From Cephalopachus bancanus (Eukaryota; Chordata; Mammalia; Primates; Tarsiidae): 64,000 nucleotides of DNA. The stretch covers positions 4,340,001 through 4,404,000 of the forward strand of contig JAPVLO010000232.1 of assembly GCA_027257055.1 (NCBI GenBank), written 5' to 3'. Within the stretch, counting starts at the first letter, position 1, and the number at the start of each line of letters is the position of its first letter. Shown in pieces: positions 51,278-60,061 of the stretch. A model generated the notes under the pieces. That model was not told the origin of the DNA, did not search any database, and worked only from the letters and a program-made list of their open reading frames with translations. A program made the translations under genes and the position numbers.

Positions 51278-51563
51278 GCCTGGCTCGGTGGCTCAGCCTG
51301 TAATCCCAGCACTTTGGGAGGCCAAGGCGAGTGGATTGCCTGAGCCTGAGGGTTCAAGACCAGCCCAGGCTACTTGGTGAGACCTCTTCTCTACAATAAA
51401 TAAAAAATCAGCTGGGCGTGGTAGCGCGTGCCTATAGTTCTGGCTACTTGGAAGGCTGAGGTGGAAGGATCACCGGACCCCAGCGGGTCGATGCTACAGT
51501 GGCCGAGAGTGTGCCACTGCACTCCAGGCTGGATGACAGAGTGAGACTCCAACTAAAAAAAAT
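51278..51563 (+). mobile_element. Alu, + strand, with target site duplication
   Basis: Lineage-type Alu flanked by a perfect 14-bp duplication AAAGAAAAGTTGGG at 51264-51277 and 51564-51577. It probably splits an older MIR-like sequence (51160-51263 and 51578-51640). Confidence 0.94.
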
Positions 51564-51754
51564 AAAGAAAAGTTGGGATAAGATGGCTTGTAGGTTACTT
51601 CTGATTTTTATATGCTGTGATTCTATATTAAAAGGCTATTCTCTGAGTGAATTCTTTTATTTATACTTGAGTCTTGGTATGTTTTTTCTATTGAGATCTC
51701 TATGATGTACCTTTATCCTGCTTCACAATTTTTCACATGCAAAAGCCATAGTTG

Positions 51755-51915
51755 AAAGTGGACTGAAGACTTGGCTGTTCTTGGTTTGGATTTCAGCACC
51801 GCCACTTGATTTTGGCCAATTATTTAACTTTTCTGAGCCTCAGTGACTTTATCTGTCAAATGGGGATAGAGGGTAGATGTGAAGCTGAAATGAAATAAAA
51901 CACTTAGACTATATA
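51755..51915 (+). repeat. MIR SINE
   Basis: ATTTAACTTTTCTGAGCCTC, CTGTCAAATGGGGATAGAG and the following bases. Confidence 0.78.
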
Positions 51916-51919
51916 ACCC

Positions 51920-52829
51920 CAGAGGCTATATAATTGTATCGTCTTAAACAGAATCTTTCACATGTATTCTTTTTTTAAATAAAAATCCTATTTTTAACTT
52001 TTTGAAAATTATTCTTTGACAGGTCCTAAGTCTGCCTTAAGATACTTTCCTCAATAGATTTCTTGCTTTGCTAGAAATGCTAGGTTATTGAAAAAAATAA
52101 CATACTGGGTTTGCATTCTTATACTTTCTGCCCCATGTTTCTTGTGTCAGTTAGCTGAAGGCCGGCCCTGTGGACATAAGGGTGGGGAAAAATGCCTTGG
52201 AGGAGTCGCTTCCTACTGGAAAAAGAAATAAGCAAGATGAGCCTGAGAGAGAGAATTTCACTGTGGCCTTTACATTTATGACTGGCAAGATAATGAAGAA
52301 AGGTAATTCTGAAAGCTTTATGTCTGTTTTAAGGGTCCCTCAAGCACTGAGAAAGATAATAGTCAGCGGATGGTGTCCATAAGGATTTTTTCTCCTTCTC
52401 CCCTGACAGCCATTGACAGGATCATTTTGTATTTGAAACTGCTGTAATCGAAGCGTGTAGAAAAGGCCTGTAAGGCCAGAAGCAGGAGGGCGACGTCCCT
52501 GCAAGGATCTCTATTGCCATCACTATGGCAATAATAGCTACTACAGTTTCCATTCTGCTTTTCTATAGACTGCCTCCTCTGCGGAGCTTAAGGCTATGGG
52601 AGCTGGGCCTCATAAAACCACATCAGCATCACATAACGCCCTGTAATCTCGCAAGAGTATTTTATAATACCGCGGAGGGAACCCGGGCAACAAGATGAGA
52701 ACAATGACCGCGGCAGGCCACTTGACGACTGCCAGCGAGCTAATGGATGTTCAGAGGTTTCCGCATACAGCCGACTGACAGCAGCTTTCTCTCTCCGGGT
52801 AGTTAGACCCCTGCCAGTTTCTCTCCCCC
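51920..52829. other. Upstream flank of LRGUK, single-copy
   Basis: No repeat recognised. A 70-codon frame (52170-52382) has no motif. From about 52480 the sequence holds the palindrome at 52512-52533 and a few CpGs before the CpG island begins. Confidence 0.5.
52512..52533. promoter_or_regulatory. Perfect 9-bp palindrome resembling an X-box
   Basis: TATTGCCAT, CACT, ATGGCAATA: the two arms are exact reverse complements with a 4-base spacer. The arms resemble RFX half-sites (TTGCC / GGCAA). The spacer is longer than the usual 0-3 bases. It sits about 640 bp upstream of the LRGUK ATG in apparently single-copy DNA. Confidence 0.45.
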
Positions 52830-53095
52830 AGTACCTAGCTAATCATTGGGGCCGGGGGACGTCGATTACCTGCCCGGTCTCTCTCGACCGTCGGCGGTTG
52901 ACCGTGAGGACAGGAGCCCTGCCTTTCGCCCCGCGCCCTGCAGAGCCCGGGACGGGGGCACGCTCTGGGGACCTCGAGGTGGGGAGAGACACAGCTGGAG
53001 ACGAAACAGATGGGAGCAGGAAAGGCGAGGCGGGAAGGACTGGCGGGAACCGCCGGAGAGGACAGTCACAGGCGCCCCGCAGCACGTGTCGACGG

Positions 53096-53107
53096 CGCGC
53101 ACGCGCG
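53096..53107 (+). promoter_or_regulatory. NRF1 site
   Basis: CGCGCACGCGCG matches the palindromic NRF1 consensus YGCGCAYGCGCR at all 12 positions. It lies 67 bp upstream of the LRGUK ATG, inside the CpG island. NRF1 sites of this form are frequent in CpG-island promoters, including germ-cell genes. Confidence 0.7.
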
Positions 53108-53146
53108 GAGACTGCAGCCCCCAGAATCCCCCGCTGCGCCGCCTGC

Positions 53147-53161
53147 GGTTTCCTAGCAACC
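53147..53161 (+). promoter_or_regulatory. RFX X-box in LRGUK proximal promoter
   Basis: GGTTTCCTAGCAACC contains GTTTCC, one spacer base, then AGCAAC. This is the imperfect inverted repeat of an X-box (half sites GTNRCC and RGYAAC) with one mismatch in the left half. It ends 12 bp before the ATG at 53174. RFX2/RFX3 bind such sites in ciliary and spermatid genes, which fits the known role of LRGUK. Confidence 0.65.
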
Positions 53162-53170
53162 TCGCCAAAC

Positions 53171-53180
53171 AAGATGGCGG
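53171..53180 (+). promoter_or_regulatory. YY1-type element overlapping the start codon
   Basis: AAGATGGCGG matches the YY1 core found just downstream of the start site in many TATA-less promoters. The ATG inside it is the proposed LRGUK initiation codon. Confidence 0.6.
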
Positions 53181-53464
53181 CCTCCAGGAGCGCTCCCCAG
53201 GAGTCCAGAGCGTCCTTTCCCTTGAGAGGCTCGGGCGGCGCACGGCCGGGCGCCCAGTCGCTCTCTCTGCGCTCCGGAAAAGGGCGTCTGCCCTGCTGGT
53301 CCCCTTTTCCCATGGGGCAGAGGACGAAAGGCCCTGCCCAGAGAGTCTCCTCGCGCCTGCTCCAGCAGCTCATCCACGGCTACCAGGAGTTGGACGCCGA
53401 CGGAGACGAGAACCCGGGCGAGGTCGAGGCGGAGTCCGAGGAGTCCGAAATGCTGAACTTGGAG
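53174..53464 (+). CDS. LRGUK: LRGUK exon 1 coding part (partial gene)
   Basis: First coding exon of leucine-rich repeats and guanylate kinase domain containing protein. In mouse this protein is needed for spermatid shaping: manchette, acrosome attachment and tail formation. The ATG at 53174 sits in a good initiator context (AAGATGG) and opens 97 codons ending in a GAG codon directly before a GTGTGC donor at 53465. The encoded N-terminus begins MAASRSAPQE, is Ser/Arg/Gly rich, then has a helix-like SSRLLQQLIHGYQEL stretch and an acidic tail (DADGDENPGE and following). No domain lies in this exon; the LRRs start in exon 3. The reading frame stays open upstream to an ATG at 52898, which would add 92 residues. 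I prefer 53174 because the upstream stretch is CpG-island sequence overlapping the core promoter motifs. Phase 0 junction to exon 2 yields the continuous segment LNLE-EEFDG. Confidence 0.85.
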
Positions 53465-55329
53465 GTGTGCCCGTCCCCGCCCCCCCCCCAGTTCCTCTTC
53501 CAGCCCCAGGCTAGCCCGCGCCTTCCCAGGCTCTTGCCGCCTCCTCCTCCTCCTCTTTCCCCCCATTTCTGTCACCCCCGTTCTCCCGCTTCCTGCCTGA
53601 AATGTCTCCAGATATCTGGAATGTCTCCAGATATCAACACGTTTGGTTTCTCACGAGTCAGGTTACCCAGCATCATCTTGAACAGTATATATTTGTATGG
53701 GAGGTTTTCAAAATCACGCCTCTACTGGTTGTGCGTGCCAGTTTGCCTTCGGCATCCCCACCACCTGTTTCCCAGGTCTGTGAACTGCGCCAGCGCTCCC
53801 CCAGCCCTGTGCCTCCAGCCCCTTCCTCCAGCAGGGAGGGCGCCCTTTTGAAATCTTCAGCGCTTCCTCGAAAGCCAAGTGGCTTACAAGTTCCATGCAC
53901 GACATCTGCACACACGAGCAGCATGCGTCCACACCAGACAGGAGGCTTTCAGATTCAGTGCCACGCACAATGTTCAGCTGTGGGGGGCAGGGGGGGTGCT
54001 TCAGCATTCCCGCGGTGTGACCTGGGGTGGCGGCTACGCCCTGACACGGTTGGGCTTCCCTCTTGTCAACCATTCCTTTCCTCCCACCCAGTGCCACTTC
54101 GCTCCCACCACCCCTTCTTTCCTTTCTTGCCCACGGCCTGTTCCTGTCCTTTCCCATCGTGTCATCACTCCTTCCCTCCTTTCAGAAGCGTGCTTTGATT
54201 TACTTCCTTTCAGTGTACTGCTAGGCTTCCCTCTTTGCCTTGGCTACCAGGGAACTCAGAATCAGTATTTTCTCAATTTCAATAGCCTTCTGTAGGCTTT
54301 TCTCTCTCCTTTCTTCCTCGTATTAATTGCTTCCGATTCTTTTCAGAGGTAGTTATGACATAAAGAATTAGAACATTTTCCGTACCCTCGTGCTGTGATA
54401 TTCTCTGGGTCTTCCCTCTTGGTGTCTTTTCCTAGTCACCTTTGCTCCTCAAGGCAACGCACACTTCTCTGTTACCCCTGCTCCCGTTCACACCCTTTCT
54501 TCCTTTGCTTGTTCCTCTGACTCTCCGCCGTCTGGCCTGCAGTGTCTTCTGTGGCTGACCCTACCTTTAGCCACACGCACTCCCTGCTCACCTTGGCTCC
54601 CCTCTCTTGTGATGTCTTCTGCTCACTTTCAACATTTGACCCACTTTTCCACCCTCACCCCCATGTTGTCTTTCCTCTTCTACTTCCTTCTATGTGAGCT
54701 AGAGACACCTTGGGCCTTGTTTAAAGTTGATCATAGAAAGCTGTTAATTATTGTTTATTACTTCTTTTGTTGATTTACTTCGCTACCTTTAATGGTGACT
54801 ATTGCAAGTGGTGGCAGTGTTTTTGCAACTTTGAGATGTTTGTATGGTTTCCACCAGCTTCTACCCCAGAGGAGTTCACAAATGAACCACCAGTGTACTT
54901 TATTATTCTAATTAACACATAGCTCTTCAGCTATGGGATTCATTAGTACCATTGTTAATGTCTTCAGCATGCCATTAACAAGTAGTAGAAGGGACTGGTT
55001 TGAACTAGTTTTTTACTTTTTGGCTTGGAGGATATGCGTGGAACAAGTTCATTATTTCTTCCATTTACATTCTGAATATTAATTTTGTGTTCTCACATTC
55101 TATTTTGGCTCTTCACAGTATTGCATAAGTAGTGATATGCTGAATAAACTGGAAAAAAAATTTAAAAATTGGGACATTCATGTTCAGTGGTTTATTTTTC
55201 CTGTTTCAGCCCGGTTAAAATTTGCAGTGCTATGACAGGCACAATGATTACTGAGTGCCTGTCATGCAATTAGCCTCAAACCTCAGAAGCCCTCATGAAT
55301 TAAGGGAGGCAGGACAGAACAGCTGTTCA

Positions 55330-55520
55330 AAACACTGCATTTGGAATCAAGGATTTGTGTTTTAGGCTTGGTTTAGCTTTTTGTTAGTTGTGAGATCTTG
55401 AGTAAGTTACTTCACCTATGTTTCAGTTGTAATGTGGGAATTATGATAATACTTACCTCAGAGAATTGTGAGAATTAAATGAGATGCTACATGTAAAATG
55501 CTTAGCATAATATATTTTGA
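55330..55520 (+). repeat. MIR SINE in intron 1
   Basis: GTTGTGAGATCTTGAGTAAG, TTACCTCAGAGAATTGTGAG, AAAATGCTTAGCATAATA: MIR core and tail. Confidence 0.75.
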
Positions 55521-56389
55521 TACAAATTTTAATAATACAAATGTTTTAATAATACAAATACTTAATAATACACATAGTAACTTACATGTTTTTATCTGCT
55601 CAACTATAGCCCATTAAGTGATTTAATTACTTTGGCGTCCATTGAACAAATACTTATCTAGTGATTGCTGTGCAGGAAACACTCTTTGACTGTGTAGATC
55701 AGAAGTTTCTGGGCCCAAAAACTGATGCATGAAAACCTTTTTTCCGGTAACTGGATGTGGGTAATAATGCCTACTCTTAGGATAGTTATGAACATCAGAT
55801 TTAATAAGAAACTCTGTATTAAAGTTTTTAATATGTGTCTGATGCACAGTAGACTTAAAAGTACAGATGTAATAAATAATAACAACAGTTATGGTAAGAA
55901 GGTGAGAAGGGGACTAAAGACACACAGGGCAGGGGCCCGGCTCTCAGAGTGCAGGAAGAACCTGAGCCAATCCCAGCAACCTGGCCTCTGTAGGACGCCA
56001 GAGATGAGCGCAGAGACAGGTTCCGAAGACTTCCGGGGAGGCCGCTCCCACACGGGTGGAGGGGTGGTGGTGCAAGGGCCGGCAGGCAGCAGCTCTCGCT
56101 GCCCATGAGTCACAGGCGAGAGAAGCGGCCGCAGCCCAGGTCGGGGCCAGGCTGTGGAGGGCTCCATGCCGTGGGAGGGAGTGTCCAAGCAGAGAGCTGC
56201 TGTGGGCACCAGCGGGGATTAGAGGCTGTAAAACTGGAGGCAAGGTCAGTGAGGACATGCTAGTGGTATCCAGGGGCAGCTTCCTGCGTTGGATTAAGGC
56301 AATGGAAGGGAAGCTAAAGATGAGAAGATATCTAGGACATTTTAGGGGGGGCAGCTACCAGTTAAATATTAGCAGTCTGTGATGACTGC

Positions 56390-57400
56390 TGGGCCTGCGG
56401 CGTGGTCTCGATGACGCTAAGGCCGGCGTCCACCGGAGGAACCAGGGACAGATGAGCCGTAGGCACCGGGGAGCTGGGTGGACACCCAGGGACTGGGGAG
56501 AGGGAGCGTCTCCGAGCAGGGGACTTGGAGTCCCCACTGCGGGACCCGGAATCAGCCGGGAGGGGAGGCGGGAAGGGGAAGGGGGCAGAGGAGGGCGGGG
56601 TGCGGCCGCCGAGGCCCAGTGCCCGAGCGGCCCCGGTGCGGGTCTGGGGCAGACCGGCCCGGCGGGCGGGGGAGGCTGGAGGAGCGGAGCTGCGAGGTCG
56701 GAGGCCGAGGTCTCCGATCCGAGGGGTGGGGCGGACCGGGCTCGCCGGGCCCGCGAGGGTCCCGGGGACCTCGGCCCGCGCGCTCGCGTGGGCGGACGCG
56801 GGAGGCGCGGTGGGGCGGAGGGGCGGAGGCGAGGCGGGGCGCCGAGGCGGGGGTCCTGCCGGAGCCGGGCCCCAGGGGACCGCGCGGGGCCGCAGCCGAG
56901 GGTCCCGCGGAGGCCGCGGGCGGGGAGCGCGGCGGGGCGGGGCCGCGGGGGCGGGCCGCGGGGGGCGGGCCGCGCCGCACAGCTGGGGGCCGGAGGGGTC
57001 CGCCGGCGGGGGGAGGGCGCGGGGGGAGCACTCCTGCCTTCCCCCCCGCTGGGGCCTGGCCGTGCTCGGGTCCCCTCCGCGTTTCGGGCCGGCGCCTGCC
57101 GCCCCAGGGCTGCTTCCCGGCTCTCCTGGCCTTCTCGTCTCTCTCACGCCGGGGCGTCCTTGCTCCGCCTCCCCCGCCCGCCAGGCCCTCTCGGCCCCTG
57201 CTCCAGCCCCGCCCTGCTCCGAGGGGCCCGCCCGCAGCCGGCTCCCTGCGGGCCTCTGCTGCCGCCGCGACCGACTTCTGACGCGGCCAGTGTCCCGGCC
57301 TGCGCCGGCCTCCCCGCTGAGCCTCCCGAGGGCTGTGCTCGAAATCCCGGAGAGGTGTTTTTTCCCGACGAGTGATGAGCACGACACGGTCCATGCCGCA
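56390..57400. promoter_or_regulatory. Second CpG island, inside LRGUK intron 1
   Basis: About 1 kb of extremely GC- and CpG-rich DNA with repeated GC boxes (GGGGCGGGG-type around 56928-56970) and many G-runs. Both strands stay open over hundreds of codons in several frames, but the translations are Gly/Arg/Ala/Pro low complexity, as expected when stop codons are rare. I see no domain and no splice pair tying it to exon 2. It could be an alternative LRGUK promoter, a promoter of a non-coding RNA, or an isolated island. Confidence 0.65.
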
Positions 57401-59953
57401 AGGCAGCAGTTGAATGTGAACTTGAACTTGATTCAGTTTTTGGTGTGGGCGGGGTGGTTGCCGTCAGGAGAGGAGGAGTCAGAGCTTGAGGGAGAGAGAA
57501 ACGAGGTTGCCCTGGACTACCCGGTAGGGAGGGAAGCCTGGGGGAGCGGGAAGAGTGAACAGAAGACAAGGTCAGCAGGTGCTGGGCAGGTGGACGGGCA
57601 GGCGGCCGTGGGGTCGCAGAGGTGCCCCGGGTCGTTCCAGGGTGGGGCCGTGTAGCTGGGCGAGGGGGCCAGGGCGTGGCCAGGGGAGTGGGAGGCCAGA
57701 GCTAGGTGGAGGCCAAGTGTTGGAGCTGACCCAAGAAGGGGTGTGTGCGTGTGCGCTGAGACAAGGGCGTTGGGTGGCCCCGTGGGGATTCTGAAGCAAG
57801 GACAGGCTGGTAGAGGTGAGAGAGGAGGAGATGGCATGCCGCTCCCAGTGCCTGGAGCTGGAGGAGGAGTGAAGGGGCCACCGGGCAGAGGTGTCTCTGG
57901 GTCTGGGGAGAGGCTGGCAGGGCGCCAGTCACCAGTCTCCGCGGAGCCTGGGAACAGGCTCCACCTGCTGTGTGTGAGGGGCGGCGTCCTGTGTCCAGGT
58001 GAACGTCAGAGGTCTTGGTGGAAGGTTGTGGAGGGGCCACACTCCCCCTCCCTGCTCCCTCCCAGGCCTTGCATAAGAAATCGGACCTTGACTTAGAACA
58101 GTAAGTTGTTGGCCCATCTTGTGAACAGGCTGGTCAGTGTGACGAGTGAAACACGGAGATGTGGATTTCTGACCCTGTCAGTTAGTAGAATGACTGTCAC
58201 TTGTGGGGAGCCCTTGTGTGTTCCAGGCTCTGTGCTGGGAACCTTCTGTCCATTATTTTTTCTTTCTCCCCAGAACATTAACAGAAGGTGTAAGAGAGAA
58301 AGACTGCCCCTCCACCCTTCTAGCCTTGATGGCTGGATCTATACAACCAACTGACAACAGGCAGAATGGCAGGAGGCATGGTATACAAATGCATTAATGT
58401 TTCATATCATACGCATGGGGCATCACAGGAAAAAGTAAAAGTGAATACTCAAAAAGGTGGTGCGATCCGAGAGCGTGTACACAGTCCCATCGTAATAGGA
58501 GCAGGGAGTGACGTCGAGGAGAGTGAATGCTTGGAGGACAGAGGGGTGGGCCCCTCGGGGAACAGACGCCAGGTGTGGGAGTTTGTGACACCTCGGAGTG
58601 TGGGGCCCACTTCTCGTCCCCCTCCTGGGGTGGGAGGGCCCTTCTGTGCTTGATAAGACGCCCACGGAGGGGACTTAGGACTCCGAGTTCCGAGTTCCGA
58701 GTGGAGGATCTGCCTTGGGGCAGACGGGGCTGGGGAAGAGGGTACAGGGGAAAAGCCCCTCCTTGCATTGGCTGTTATTCAAGTGCCTTCAGCTCAAAAT
58801 AACCAATGCATCAACGCAGCATATTTCAGGGCGCCAGGTTCTGAACTCCTCCAAAGGCAATAACATTTCCTGCTTACAGATGAAAATGATGCAGCTCGGG
58901 GGAACTTTCTTCTCCAAAGTCACACATCCCAGATGACTGAGCTGGGGTTCGAGGCGGGCCTCCCCAGGGCCAAGCCCACGTGCGCTCTCCACGTGGGCGG
59001 GATTTGCTTCCCTGGTCAGTGGAAATTTGGGGGAGGAAACCCTTTACAGTAGCACAGGCCAACACACAGGTGTCCTCAGTACCGGCAGCCCAGCCACTTC
59101 GTTGGTTCCTGGACTCACACAGAGAACTTGGAAAGATGGCTGTATGCCACCGTGGTACACATGTGACCATTGTGACGACTGTGTTTGTGTCCTTGTGCTG
59201 TTGTTGGCATTGCCCCTTATGAAGTTGAAGGCAGCACAGTCAACCTCTGCCTGTCTACTGCTGGGAGAAAGACATGTCAGGCTGCCGTTTGTCTGGGGGA
59301 TGTCTCTAGGCCAAGGGTCAACCTCCTTGTGGAAATGGTCATCATCCTTTTCATGACCCTTGTAAATTGAATGGCTCTAGCAGAATTATCCCATGGAAAG
59401 GGATCTGTTCTCTCCAGCATGAATGCCAGGTTTCAGAGAGCAATTGCCTTAGTTTGAAGGAACCACCTTCTGCAGAGTGGCAGGCAGTCAGAGTTGTCTA
59501 ATTCTGTCACAGACTGTTCGTGGTTTCAGACAGTCTCTCCTCTACTCCTTAGTGTTTCACCTGGAGAGTGGAGCTAAGATCACCTGCCTCAGGGTGTCAG
59601 AGGGTTAAAGGAATTGGCCCCTGGCGAGCTCTCAGCGCAGCGCCCGAAACGGAGCCACGGCCCGTGGTGGCTGTCATCACAAGCACTGATGCATCCACTG
59701 CTATGTTCACTCAACTTGAATACTGAATGTAAGCAACCCCCTCAAAGTCAGTGGCAGTGACTTGGTAGCTCTTTAATCAGTTGTGTATAATATGCGTATG
59801 TCCTCAACACAGAGCTTTCTTTGGGGATGGCACGTTTTGGAGGGCTCAGCTCTTGGGTATACGATGCACTAGGTAAGCGCTGGATGTGACAAGGCGGATT
59901 GCATCTTTTCTAATAGAGTCCTCTCTTTGTCCACCTCTCTGGGCTTTTTGCAG

Positions 59954-60061
59954 GAGGAATTTGATGGGACCCTGAGAGAGGAGGTTGTGGCTGGAGCACT
60001 CCACCACCTGGGGCGCTCAGGCTCCGGGACCGAGCAGGTCTACCTCAACCTGACTTTATCA
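59954..60061 (+). CDS. LRGUK: LRGUK exon 2
   Basis: A 108-base exon (36 codons, phase 0 at both ends). The acceptor is a pyrimidine-rich tract ending TTTTTGCAG and the donor is a consensus GTGAGT. It encodes EEFDGTLREEVVAGALHHLG and ends VYLNLTLS. This is the conserved pre-LRR segment of LRGUK: VYLNLTLS is the beginning of the first repeat-like strand and continues directly into exon 3 (GCDL). The reading frame runs through the exon without a stop and meets a stop only after the donor. Identification rests on my recall of LRGUK family sequence and on exon phase agreement. Confidence 0.9.

Larger units (their letters stand above)
52830..53475 (+). promoter_or_regulatory. LRGUK: CpG-island promoter of LRGUK
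   Basis: From about 52830 the sequence switches abruptly from AT-rich to CpG-dense, with many CG dinucleotides, and it ends near the exon 1 donor. There is no TATA box at a useful distance. Motifs stacked just before the ATG are: an E-box CACGTG (53083-53088), NRF1 (53096-53107), a ZNF143/SBS-like element (53111-53127), an RFX X-box (53147-53161) and a YY1-type AAGATGGCGG over the start codon (53171-53180). This architecture is typical of TATA-less dispersed-start promoters. The transcription start cannot be placed from sequence alone. Confidence 0.8.
53465..59953 (+). other. LRGUK intron 1
   Basis: About 6.5 kb between the GTGTGC donor and the TTTTTGCAG acceptor. It begins with a C-rich run, then a pyrimidine-rich stretch (about 54050-54690), AT-rich DNA with one MIR (55330-55520), the second CpG island (56390-57400), and 57400-59950 with no clear gene. 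MIR-like scraps lie near 58160-58260, 58850-58960 and 59540-59690. No Alu or L1 was seen in this intron, in contrast to the flanking 52 kb. Confidence 0.75.

Noticed and set aside
52843..53373. 176-codon minus-strand frame over the LRGUK promoter
   Set aside because: Antisense of CpG-island sequence and of exon 1, low complexity, no motif. A divergent transcript is possible, but a protein is not supported.
56362..57655. Long open frames on both strands (up to 376 codons) over the intronic CpG island
   Set aside because: They overlap each other in several frames on both strands and translate to Gly/Arg/Ala/Pro low complexity. Stop codons are rare in such GC-rich DNA. No domain or conserved motif.
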